A stretch of 64,000 bases of DNA from Mangrovibacterium lignilyticum (lineage in GTDB: Bacteria; Bacteroidota; Bacteroidia; Bacteroidales; Prolixibacteraceae). Of this stretch, positions 17,240-26,350 are shown piece after piece. A program made the position numbers and the translations under genes. The DNA lies in assembly GCF_010882175.1 (NCBI RefSeq), contig NZ_WKLH01000002.1, forward strand, positions 1,719,790-1,783,789, in the 5' to 3' direction. Position 1 is the first letter of the stretch. Each line of letters begins with the position of its first letter. The notes under the pieces are model-generated. The model was not told the DNA's origin. It searched no databases and worked only from the letters and a program-made list of their open reading frames with translations.

Positions 17240-18037
17240 CTAATTTCGAATGAGAGTTATGACAACAACAGCAGTAGAAATTGTTGAAAGCATTAATGTA
17301 TAAAGAGGTGCATTCAGCCTCGTATTCTTAAATGATTTATCAGGACTGACATAAATGACGTCGTTCGGCTGGATATAGTAAGCAGCAGAACTCAGTAATG
17401 ATTTATCAGTTAAGTCAACTTCAATAGAATATTTACCAGCTTCATTTTCCCGGATTACCTTCGCCTTTTCAAGCTTTGAATAGTCTGTGGTTCCCCTTGC
17501 ATTACTAATAGCTTCAAGTATAGTACAAGTATTGCTGTAATTATAGTAAACACCTGGCGTTGTCACTTCCCCAAGAACCGCATATTTGAAACTCAATAAC
17601 TTAACGGTGACCATTGCTTCTTTAAAGTACTCACTCACTCGCTTATCAATAATCGTTTGAGCTTCGTCAATCGTCGCTCCTTGTAAAAACACATGACCAA
17701 TAATGGGTAATTCGACATTACCATCCCCATCTAATTGGTAACCATACACATACTGTCCTGCAGGCGTCGAATACTGATTATTCCCTCCACCACTCGTCCC
17801 GGTGGACGTTGACGGGTTAAATAATTGGCTCACTTCCGGATTCATAGAACTCACCTGAATGTATAAATTATCACCAACCTTAAGTTCATAATCATTTGTT
17901 GAAAATGCAATTGACTGATGAATCTCACCTTCGGGCAAGTTTTGGAGATAAGTAATTTCCTTGGCTGATTTACAGGAACCCAGCAGACCAAGGAAAACAA
18001 TAATTATTAGATTGCAAATCGATACTTTACTGTTCAT
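17240..18037 (-). CDS. wza: Wza-type polysaccharide export lipoprotein
   Basis: 265-aa outer-membrane export protein. The lipoprotein signal ends LLGSC (Cys22). The Poly_export domain starts at YELKVGDNLYIQVSSMNPE, and a SLBB repeat (VLGEVTTPGVYYNYSNTCTI) follows. A C-terminal segment (PLYTLMLSTISTAVVVITLI) replaces the helix seen in Wza, as usual for Bacteroidota versions. It should form the outer-membrane conduit partnered by the downstream Wzc. It is the first gene of the operon and follows a gene-free leader of more than 800 bp containing a perfect hairpin. Confidence 0.92.
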   Translation of the reverse strand: MNSKVSICNLIIIVFLGLLGSCKSAKEITYLQNLPEGEIHQSIAFSTNDYELKVGDNLYIQVSSMNPEVSQLFNPSTSTGTSGGGNNQYSTPAGQYVYGYQLDGDGNVELPIIGHVFLQGATIDEAQTIIDKRVSEYFKEAMVTVKLLSFKYAVLGEVTTPGVYYNYSNTCTILEAISNARGTTDYSKLEKAKVIRENEAGKYSIEVDLTDKSLLSSAAYYIQPNDVIYVSPDKSFKNTRLNAPLYTLMLSTISTAVVVITLIRN

Positions 18038-18251
18038 AAAAATTAATATTAAATCATAAAAAATTAAATTGATTTCTATAGGGGTTTTGAAATAAAATCA
18101 TGCCTATTCAACATGAATGGCTTAGAAAGATAACAGTCAGGAGATAAAAACATACTTGAATTTTGTGCGGGAATGTATTATGCAACGATTAGTTCCCCGA
18201 AGCAGCTCGTAATGAAGAGGATAAATTGTTTTCCCGCAATTCGATTAAAGT

Positions 18252-18278
18252 TAAGCGCAGGGTTAGTACCTGCGCTTA
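18252..18278 (-). promoter_or_regulatory. Perfect hairpin in the wza leader
   Basis: TAAGCGCAGG / CCTGCGCTTA (10 bp) around GTTAGTA, about 215 bp upstream of wza. No T-run follows on the minus strand, so it is not a classic terminator. It could be a leader RNA stem or an operator. Confidence 0.5.
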
Positions 18279-18834
18279 GGAATATATAACTAAAAGCAAA
18301 CTAATTCTCTTAACGCATACATAATCAGCCGATAACAACAATGACAATAGTTCAATCGAATTGCGCTAAGATCAATAGGGATTTCGTAAAAGAAAAATGA
18401 AAAGGTATACATATGAATTGCATATGCGAAACAATGTTAAAAGACCGATAAGTCTCACACTGTAGATTAAATAACATTCCCATGTAGTTATTACAAATCT
18501 GGTATGAAATTAAATTTGACCGTTGAATGATTTTACGGCTTCGCCGACTCACCCACAGGAGGCAGAAGTTGGAAATGGTAGTGATAATGTTCTTGGTCAA
18601 AGATCAACTCTTCTGTCGAAATACACAAGAGGGCCATCGTTTATTTAGAATAAATTAAAATAGCACAATCAGAAAAAGATTATAATCAACTCAATTAAAG
18701 CCGTTTACACAAACACGACATCAAAAACCCAAAATCAGAGATCCCTATCATTTAACATCATTTTAACGTTAAACCGATAAATTTTGTAAAATAATTAACC
18801 CTTCCGAATACCTTAGTAACACTTAGCCTCGGTC

Positions 18835-18842
18835 TAATTTTG
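18835..18842 (+). promoter_or_regulatory. -7 element for the AsmA/TamA/TamB operon
   Basis: TAATTTTG fits TAnnTTTG, 40 bp upstream of the first start codon. No clear TTTG at the -33 distance. Confidence 0.55.
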
Positions 18843-18882
18843 TATATTGTAGAAAGCGGACACACCTCAAAAACAGACTTAA

Positions 18883-20439
18883 ATGAGACTCAACACCCCT
18901 ATCCTTAAATACTCGGCGGGAACAGTCATTGTCCTCCTTATTGCTTTCCTTGTATTAAGTAAACTAATCCTACCTGCAATGGTCAAAGAAAAAATTGAAA
19001 ATATTGGCACCGAGCACCTTTCAATTCAAGTCGGCCATATCAACACATCAATTCTTAGCCAGAGTATCTCTTTAAAAGATGTAGCTTTAATAGATCAAAC
19101 GGGGAAGTTTGATGTTCAGTTGAAGAAAATAAAGCTGACAGGCGTGCATATTTTCGAATTGCTCATGCATAATACGATTGAAATTGGGGAAATAAGCATT
19201 CAATCCCCCGAAATAAAAATCAACCAACAAACTCCTCAACTTGTCGCTTCCAATAAAAAAGGCCTTCGTCGAAGCTTCCCAACACTTAAAATCCATGAAT
19301 TGAATGTTGAAAATGGTACTTTCCTTTTACGTGACTCAATTTCGGGCGCAGACAGTATTTTCAGCTTTTTGTTTGATGCACAAATCAAAGACATCGATAG
19401 TCAATCGCAATCAGGTGATTCCTTAAATGAAATCCCAAAGTTCGAGAATATCACCATCAACATTAGTCGTTTAAATTATAAAGAACAATCGGGTAGTTAC
19501 CGCTTTACAATCGATCAATGCCAATTAAACACATCGCTTAAACAACTTACAATCAATCAGGCAGAATGCACTCCAATCCTTTCAAAATATGAAATAGGCA
19601 GGAAAACCGGGGTTGAAACCGATTGGTTTAATATTACAATCAAGCAGATACGTCTAAATGGATTTAAAATTGATAATCTGATAAGACAAGAGTCGCTGAA
19701 ACTTCAATCCGTTCAAATTGATCAATTTGTGGGCGAAACATTCATAGACAAAAGGCTCCCGTCCCCTCAAAAACCGGATTCTAAAATTCCTTCCGATTTA
19801 TTTCGATTACCTTCAATCCCTTATTCATGTGATTCAATTATCATCAATCGCGCTAGCATTCGTTACTCCGAACGGGCGGAAAACTCCACTGAGGCCGGAT
19901 TTATTGACTTCAATCAAATAAACGCAACAATCCTGAATATCACGAATAATGACAGTTTGCCAAATTTACCGATCAAAATGACCGCAGAAGCTAAAATCAT
20001 GAATGAAGCAATCCTATCTGCTGAATTTCAATTTGCCACACCAGGTATGTCCCATCTAAATACAGTAAGCGGAAATCTGAAACCGATGCGCTTTCAATCG
20101 CTGAATTCGGTTGTGAAACCAAACATGGGAGCTCAGATACAAAGTGGAACCATCAACCATTTGGATTTTAAGTTTACCTACGATGATAATCATGCTAGCG
20201 GAAAACTTGTTATGGATTATGAGGATTTGAAAATTGTTTTTCTCAACCAAGAGAAGAAGCGAAAAAAGCAAGTCGAATCCCTTGTTGCCAATTCAATCAT
20301 TATTCGCAGCCACAACATTCCAGATCAAAAATACTATAGAAAAGGAACAATCAATTTTGAGAGAGATAAAAAACGTTCATTTTTCAGTTTTTGGTGGAAA
20401 TCAGTTCTTAGCGGGATTCAATCTATTGTTGTAAATTAA
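18883..20439 (+). CDS. AsmA-like membrane-anchored envelope protein
   Basis: 518-aa protein with one N-terminal membrane segment (about 10-31) and a long periplasmic region rich in short amphipathic beta strands. The opening pattern VGHINTSILSQSISLKDVAL is that of AsmA/DUF748-type proteins, the family that includes TamB and YhdP and bridges the two membranes to move phospholipid. It ends KSVLSGIQSIVVN. Being directly upstream of tamA and tamB (82 bp gap) supports a shared envelope role. Family-level evidence is structural pattern only; no catalytic motif exists in this group. Confidence 0.7.
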   Translation: MRLNTPILKYSAGTVIVLLIAFLVLSKLILPAMVKEKIENIGTEHLSIQVGHINTSILSQSISLKDVALIDQTGKFDVQLKKIKLTGVHIFELLMHNTIEIGEISIQSPEIKINQQTPQLVASNKKGLRRSFPTLKIHELNVENGTFLLRDSISGADSIFSFLFDAQIKDIDSQSQSGDSLNEIPKFENITINISRLNYKEQSGSYRFTIDQCQLNTSLKQLTINQAECTPILSKYEIGRKTGVETDWFNITIKQIRLNGFKIDNLIRQESLKLQSVQIDQFVGETFIDKRLPSPQKPDSKIPSDLFRLPSIPYSCDSIIINRASIRYSERAENSTEAGFIDFNQINATILNITNNDSLPNLPIKMTAEAKIMNEAILSAEFQFATPGMSHLNTVSGNLKPMRFQSLNSVVKPNMGAQIQSGTINHLDFKFTYDDNHASGKLVMDYEDLKIVFLNQEKKRKKQVESLVANSIIIRSHNIPDQKYYRKGTINFERDKKRSFFSFWWKSVLSGIQSIVVN

Positions 20440-20521
20440 ACCACAAAACAAGCCTTTCGAAAAGTCCAAACATTCAGCCTGAAGCAATGTTCTAAAATCG
20501 AACAGGTCTTACAAAAAAGAC

Positions 20522-22348
20522 ATGAAAACAAGCGCTCTCATTACCATATCTTTCTTTTGTCTACTATTTCAATTTCCGGACCAATTAGCCGCGCAGGAAA
20601 ATTATGAAATTAGAAAGATTAAATTCGAGGGGAACGATACTATTCCTGAAAGCATGCTCTCGGATGCCATGGTATTGCATTCGGTAAGCTTCATGGAAAA
20701 ACTATTCATGCAAAAAGAAGCCTCCCTCTATCACGATCAGCTAATCGAAACCGATATTGAAAGGCTTACCCGTTTTTATCATCGCGAAGGTTTTCTGGAT
20801 GCTAAAATTGACTTACTGGATACTGAGATCAACGACAAAAAAGAACAAATAAACCTAATTTTCAAAGTTGAAGAAGGACAGCCTTTCCGAGTCGATTCAG
20901 TCAGTTTTACAACGACAAATAATCCTCCTGAAATTAATGCTAATTCTGTTTTTCGAACCGTCCAAAAAGACATTGTATTACACAAAGGAGCACGTTTTGT
21001 TGACGATGAGTTGGTAAACGACCTCAACCGAATACAAAATGAATTCAAAAACATTGGTTACGCCTATGCTCAAACAAGTTACACCCTTACACCGAAAGTT
21101 GCAACGCACCTGGTCAGCATTCAATTTGTTTTAGATGCCGGTCCCAAATGCTACTTTGGAGAAACAACATTGGATGGAAACATCCATGTGAAAGAAAAAT
21201 TCATTCGAAAGCAATTAACTTACGAAAAAGGCGGTGTTTACAATTCCAGCCAATTGGACGAAACCCGAAAAAATATGTATAAACTCCAATTGTTTTCAGT
21301 ACTCTCCGTTCGACCGCAAACAACAAAAGAGAAAACAACGCCAATCCCCATCAAATTATATATTGACGAAGCACCTCGTTTTACATCTAAATACGGGGTT
21401 GGTTATGGTACCGAAGACAAGTTCAGAGCGTTTACCGAGCTAAACTACAAAGGTTTCCCGAGTGGTGCCAACCGATTTAGCCTCCTGCTAAAACATTCAG
21501 CACTTACACCATACCAAGTCAACCTCAGCTATATTCATCCGCATTTTTTCGACCCCAAAATATCACTCACAATCAATCCTTTTATCAGTAGAAATAAAGA
21601 ACCCGGATACGATATCCGGGATATCGGTTTTAACGTGAAAATATCCGATCAATTCACAGACAACTTTTCCGGTCATATTAATTACTACCTGGAAAAAGTA
21701 AAAAACTACGAAGCAGAAATAGATCCTGTGACCATGGAAGAAACCGACATTCCCTACAGCAAATCAGGGGTTCTTTTCAGTGTTTTGTTCGACGATTCAG
21801 AGCCAAAATTCTCCCCTTTAAAAGGACTCAACATTATGCTGGCGTACAAACTGAATGGCTATGCATTTGGAGGCGACTACAACTATTCGCGCATATGGAC
21901 CGACATCAGGCACTACCAGGAACTGGGGAGCTTGGTACTTGCTTCTCGCCTGATGGTTGGAGGGATTCATTCGGGCGATCAGGATAAATACCTTCCGGCG
22001 GAAGATCGTTTTTATGCCGGGGGTAGCAACTCAGTTCGAGGTTGGCAACGATCGGAGTTAGGGCCAATACGCGATAACGGAAAGCCATTGGGGGGAAGTA
22101 GTGTCATTCAAGGATCTGCTGAGTTAAGAATCCCCTTAGTATGGAAACTTAGCGTGGTCAGCTTCCTTGATTTTGGTAATGTTTGGGTCGACGAATTTCA
22201 TTACAAGTTGAACGATTTGGCCTATTCCGGAGGTGGTGGACTTCGTTTTGATACACCAATCGGTCCCATCCGTTTCGATGTGGGTGTTCCCCTTTGGAAT
22301 GAAAAACGAAGTGCCGAGTTCTTTATCAGTGTTGGACAAGCTTTTTAA
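20522..22348 (+). CDS. tamA: TamA-type Omp85 outer-membrane protein
   Basis: 608-aa Omp85 protein. A signal peptide (1 to about 25, LAAQ) is followed by POTRA repeats (IRKIKFEGNDTIPES; a second with FRVDSVSF; a third FGETTLDGNIHVKEKFI) and a 16-strand barrel. The barrel has the Omp85 signature around RFYAGGSNSVRGWQR, with the lid-lock RGW, and a final strand ending AEFFISVGQAF. The 3-POTRA size and the tamB neighbour identify it as TamA rather than BamA. It works with TamB in outer-membrane protein or lipid homeostasis. It is translated 6 bp before tamB. Confidence 0.9.
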   Translation: MKTSALITISFFCLLFQFPDQLAAQENYEIRKIKFEGNDTIPESMLSDAMVLHSVSFMEKLFMQKEASLYHDQLIETDIERLTRFYHREGFLDAKIDLLDTEINDKKEQINLIFKVEEGQPFRVDSVSFTTTNNPPEINANSVFRTVQKDIVLHKGARFVDDELVNDLNRIQNEFKNIGYAYAQTSYTLTPKVATHLVSIQFVLDAGPKCYFGETTLDGNIHVKEKFIRKQLTYEKGGVYNSSQLDETRKNMYKLQLFSVLSVRPQTTKEKTTPIPIKLYIDEAPRFTSKYGVGYGTEDKFRAFTELNYKGFPSGANRFSLLLKHSALTPYQVNLSYIHPHFFDPKISLTINPFISRNKEPGYDIRDIGFNVKISDQFTDNFSGHINYYLEKVKNYEAEIDPVTMEETDIPYSKSGVLFSVLFDDSEPKFSPLKGLNIMLAYKLNGYAFGGDYNYSRIWTDIRHYQELGSLVLASRLMVGGIHSGDQDKYLPAEDRFYAGGSNSVRGWQRSELGPIRDNGKPLGGSSVIQGSAELRIPLVWKLSVVSFLDFGNVWVDEFHYKLNDLAYSGGGGLRFDTPIGPIRFDVGVPLWNEKRSAEFFISVGQAF

Positions 22349-22354
22349 GTTATT

Positions 22355-25300
22355 ATGAAGAAATTACTGATTATAACAATACGAATATTGGCTTGGATAC
22401 TGGCTGTAGCACTTGCCTTACTGCTGGTCGTGATCGTTTTGATACAAACGCCCCCGATTAAGCAAAAAATCGCACGGGTGGCAGAAAAGCAAGCAGCAAA
22501 TTATATTGACGGAGGGCTCACGATAGGCAAACTTGAAGGCAATTTATGGAACCATCTGCAACTGAATCATGTTTCGCTAAGTCAAAATAGCGACACCATT
22601 GCCAGCATTGAAACCATTGATTTAACCTACGATCTTTGGCCGCTATTAAAACATCAAGTTCAAATCAACACATTTGAATTGATAAACCCCCGGTTAAAAT
22701 TGATTCAACTAAAAGACTCAAGCTGGAATGTTGAACATTTGGTAATGGAACAAAATACGCCCGCGGACACCGCTGACAGCACTTCTGACATGACATGGGC
22801 ATTCAACCTTCAAAAATTGAACTTACAAAACGGATCTGCCCAATTTCTCAGCTCCGACAGAATCATTCCTGAACAACTAAACGGACTATACATTGAACTC
22901 GGTGCTTTCTACAGTGAACATCTCCAAGAACTGAACTTACAACATTTCAAGTTTCAGACTGCCAAGCCCAACTTTGTCTTAAATCAACTCACATTTCATC
23001 TTAAACATTCGGATGAAATAACTGAACTGAACAATTTTGTTCTCGAAACAGCCAAGAACCAAATTGATGCAGAAGCAACTTATACTGACGAAAAAGCGGA
23101 GACATCGTCGCTCGATTTGCAAACCAAACCGCTAAATACCGATGAGTTTTCCTTCTTTCTCCCTGACTTAAAGTTCAAGGTAAAACCGCAGATCAAATGG
23201 AAGGCCAAATTTAAAAATGAGCAACTCTCATCAACCATAATACTGACTAACGAGGAGCAAAATATTGACATCACAATAAAAGCAGATAACCTTTCAAGCT
23301 GGGTCAGGCAGCCCGATTCGACCGAATTAACTTACCAAATAGAAATTGATCTTGACAAGGTCAAATTGGATGAATGGAGTGGCCTCGCAGATTTAAATTA
23401 CATATTGGCTGGTAACATCAATTTAGATGGAAAAGGAACTGACCCGAAAAAACTCCAGGCCGATTTGACAGCTGATTTCTTTGATTCGAATATTGCAGGC
23501 TACCTCCTGAAAAAATTGACCGTTACTACAAACTATCAGGCCGGAAACCTAAAAACAAATCTGTCCATGGTCGCTGCTTTCGGGGAACTGACAGCTAACT
23601 CCAACCTCAGGGATTTATTTGGCACACCGAAATACAAAGCAACGCTGAAATCGGAGCACCTCAACCTGGGACCACTGATGAACAACGACAGTTTGACCAG
23701 TAATATCAACCTCCGTTTGGATGCGGAGGGGAGCAGCTTTGATCCGAAAATACTGCAAGCCAAAGCCACACTCGTTTTGCAACCTTCCAACTTCATGGAA
23801 ATTCCAATCGATACTGCCTATGCAGACCTAGCATACGCCAACGAAGAACTTATCATCGAAAACTTAAACATCAGGAACGCCTCAGTAAAAGTCGGGGCGA
23901 AAGGGAAATACAGCCTTACAGGCATCACCGGGTTAAACCTGAACGGGGAAATCTCTTCCCTCGAAGCATTCAAAAGCTTTCTCCCTGAAGCGATCATCAA
24001 AACTTCAGGCGAATTTAATGCGCAGCTTTCGGGGCCATCTGATTCACTAAAAATTGATTCGCAGCTAAATCTTCGTGATACAAAATACGATGATTTTCAA
24101 ATTGAAAACGCCGCTATAACGGCCAATGGATTCGTCAGCTCGTCAATTCATTTTAACACTGAAATCAAGGCCGAAAATTTCAAAAGTAGTTTCATCGAAC
24201 TTGATTCAATCAATTTGAAAAGTGAACTATTCCCGGACTCATTGGAATTGCAGGCATCAATTACAAATTCTGATCTTAACAGCCAGCTAACAACAAGCCT
24301 CAACTGGAAAGATCAAATAACTGTTTACCTGGGAACGTGGGACATCGGTATTCTCAACCAAAAATGGGCATTGGAATCTCCCTCAACCTTTACAATCGAT
24401 TCCTCCGGATACAAAATTGACCAATTCAAATTGAGTTCGCTCGGCCAACAATCCATTAGCATGACTGGCGAAATCAGTCTTAAAGGCGAAGAAAATTTCA
24501 AACTCAATATTTCGAAAATTGATATCGGAGCGTTGCTCCAAACACTGGAAGTCGATCAGGGAGTTTCCGGCTTGCTAAGTCTAGACCTCCAACTGAGAGG
24601 AACCGCACAAGCGCCGGTTATTGAAAGTGATTTTAAAATTGACAGTGCGGCTTACAACGATTTTAATTTCAAAAAAGCGGAGGGAGAAATCAGTTATGCG
24701 TCCAATCTTTTAACACTCAATTCGGAGCTTTCGTTACAACGGCAAGGTCAATTTTTGGCAAAAGGGGAAATTCCCTATAAGCTCAATCTGGAGACTTTGC
24801 AAACCAGTTTTGACCAGGATAACGCCGTAGACGCTTCGGTTCGAATTGTTGATTTGCCATTAGCACTAATTAGATCTGCCATAAACGCAAAAGAGGTAAA
24901 CGGGCTGATTAATGGTGAAGTGAAAGTAAACGGATCAGTTAAAGAACCGAACCCAACCGGAGAGTTGCGGTTGAAAGATGGGAAAATCAAAATACCCGAA
25001 TTTGGTATTGACTATCGGGACATTCAGTTTGCAACCACTTTCGACAATGACATTATTCGATTGGACACGCTCGGAATCAGCTCAGAGGACGGGACAATAA
25101 CCGGAGGAGGTAACGTCTTTTTCGACTCTGAATTCTACAAGGGGCAAATTAACAAATCAACCATCAAATTGAAGTTCAATAAATTTAATCCGATCAATCA
25201 AAAGCAAATAAACATGCAACTCTCCGGAGATGCAAGCTTGAATGGAGAAAAGGATTCCGTGATTTTTGATGGGAACCTGGAGATTCCGCAATCTGAAATT

Positions 25301-26227
25301 TATTTGCCGGCTGTGCTCAACCTCATGGGTAAAGTTTATACTGCTGAAATCCCAAAATCAATTCTCGTTCAGGAACTGGAAAAGCTCCAAAACAATGAAG
25401 ACTCAATTCCCACCCCCCAAAAAACAATTGAACTGCAAGACAGCATTCGCAGCGCGTATTTCGATAACCTAACGGGAATAGTTAAAATTAAAATTCCGAG
25501 AAATACATGGGTTAAGAACCTCAATCTCCGCCTTGAACTCTCGGGCGATCTCGAGTTAATGAAGCATCGTGAATTTGTTGAGCTCTTCGGTTCTGTAAAT
25601 ATCATCCGGGGGCAATACGAGCTATTTGGAAGGACCTTTGTCGTCTCTGAAGGGGTAATCACCTTTGAAGGTGGTGAAGAAATAAATCCCAATATAAACT
25701 TCATCGCCAGCTACACCATCAAAAGCAGGAACAGCGCATCCCGAACGTTAAAATTATTTGTTGAAGGCGAAGCAATGGATCCGCGGATAAGTTTCACGCT
25801 TGACGACCAAAGCATTTCAGAAGGCGATGCCCTGTCTTACATCGTATTCGGAAAAAGTTTAAACGAATTGAGTGCCACAGAACAAGATAACGTGTCCGGC
25901 TCCTCCCAGGAAGCAATGGCCAAGTCAGCTGCGGCGTCGATACTCGCATCACAATTGACCAAAATTTTAGGTAAAAACCTGAATGTCGACTATATCAAAA
26001 TAAATAGTGAAGATGATTTTGACAACGGAAGTCTTGAAGTTGGAAAGTACATTACAAACGACTTGTTTTTAAGTTATGAGCAACAATTTGGCGCTACCTC
26101 CGATCATGACTTGTCCCGTTACGAAGTGAAGCTTGAATATGAAATTCTCCGCTTCCTCTTTTTACAGCTCAATAACTCGACGAACGATAGTGGTTTTGAC
26201 ATTATTTTCAAAATCGATGCCGATTAA
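22355..26227 (+). CDS. tamB: TamB-type translocation and assembly module protein
   Basis: 1290-aa inner-membrane-anchored protein. One membrane segment (about 5-30) is followed by a very long repetitive beta-strand region forming a hydrophobic groove. The C-terminal DUF490/TamB domain (about 950-1290) includes FDGNLEIPQSEIYLPAV, GSVNIIRGQYELFGRTF and the closing barrel-like ELEYEILRFLFLQLNNST. Full length for the family. It spans the periplasm and docks on TamA POTRA domains; recent models make it a phospholipid bridge. It starts 6 bp after tamA, which implies translational coupling. Confidence 0.92.
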   Translation: MKKLLIITIRILAWILAVALALLLVVIVLIQTPPIKQKIARVAEKQAANYIDGGLTIGKLEGNLWNHLQLNHVSLSQNSDTIASIETIDLTYDLWPLLKHQVQINTFELINPRLKLIQLKDSSWNVEHLVMEQNTPADTADSTSDMTWAFNLQKLNLQNGSAQFLSSDRIIPEQLNGLYIELGAFYSEHLQELNLQHFKFQTAKPNFVLNQLTFHLKHSDEITELNNFVLETAKNQIDAEATYTDEKAETSSLDLQTKPLNTDEFSFFLPDLKFKVKPQIKWKAKFKNEQLSSTIILTNEEQNIDITIKADNLSSWVRQPDSTELTYQIEIDLDKVKLDEWSGLADLNYILAGNINLDGKGTDPKKLQADLTADFFDSNIAGYLLKKLTVTTNYQAGNLKTNLSMVAAFGELTANSNLRDLFGTPKYKATLKSEHLNLGPLMNNDSLTSNINLRLDAEGSSFDPKILQAKATLVLQPSNFMEIPIDTAYADLAYANEELIIENLNIRNASVKVGAKGKYSLTGITGLNLNGEISSLEAFKSFLPEAIIKTSGEFNAQLSGPSDSLKIDSQLNLRDTKYDDFQIENAAITANGFVSSSIHFNTEIKAENFKSSFIELDSINLKSELFPDSLELQASITNSDLNSQLTTSLNWKDQITVYLGTWDIGILNQKWALESPSTFTIDSSGYKIDQFKLSSLGQQSISMTGEISLKGEENFKLNISKIDIGALLQTLEVDQGVSGLLSLDLQLRGTAQAPVIESDFKIDSAAYNDFNFKKAEGEISYASNLLTLNSELSLQRQGQFLAKGEIPYKLNLETLQTSFDQDNAVDASVRIVDLPLALIRSAINAKEVNGLINGEVKVNGSVKEPNPTGELRLKDGKIKIPEFGIDYRDIQFATTFDNDIIRLDTLGISSEDGTITGGGNVFFDSEFYKGQINKSTIKLKFNKFNPINQKQINMQLSGDASLNGEKDSVIFDGNLEIPQSEIYLPAVLNLMGKVYTAEIPKSILVQELEKLQNNEDSIPTPQKTIELQDSIRSAYFDNLTGIVKIKIPRNTWVKNLNLRLELSGDLELMKHREFVELFGSVNIIRGQYELFGRTFVVSEGVITFEGGEEINPNINFIASYTIKSRNSASRTLKLFVEGEAMDPRISFTLDDQSISEGDALSYIVFGKSLNELSATEQDNVSGSSQEAMAKSAAASILASQLTKILGKNLNVDYIKINSEDDFDNGSLEVGKYITNDLFLSYEQQFGATSDHDLSRYEVKLEYEILRFLFLQLNNSTNDSGFDIIFKIDAD

Positions 26228-26275
26228 GGAATTTCATAATTGAAGAAATTAAATCAAACATTCGATTAAAAGGAG

Positions 26276-26293
26276 ATATTTTACGTAAAATAT
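26276..26293. promoter_or_regulatory. 18-bp perfect palindrome upstream of hybrid kinase
   Basis: ATATTTTACGTAAAATAT is fully self-complementary and lies 57 bp before the kinase start, so it could be an operator overlapping the promoter. Confidence 0.5.
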
Positions 26294-26350
26294 TGACTTC
26301 AGTTATCAAAAAGCGTAATTTGCATGTTATAAACTCTTTTATAATTCTAC

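Larger units (their letters stand above)
18038..18882. other. Long gene-free region between divergent operons
   Basis: 845 bp with no supported gene; a minus-strand frame (18352-18600) has no family features. It holds the leader hairpin at 18252-18278 and a -7 element for the plus-strand operon at 18835. Confidence 0.6.

Noticed and set aside
18352-18600. 82-aa minus-strand frame upstream of wza
   Set aside because: No recognisable domain, and composition like intergenic DNA.
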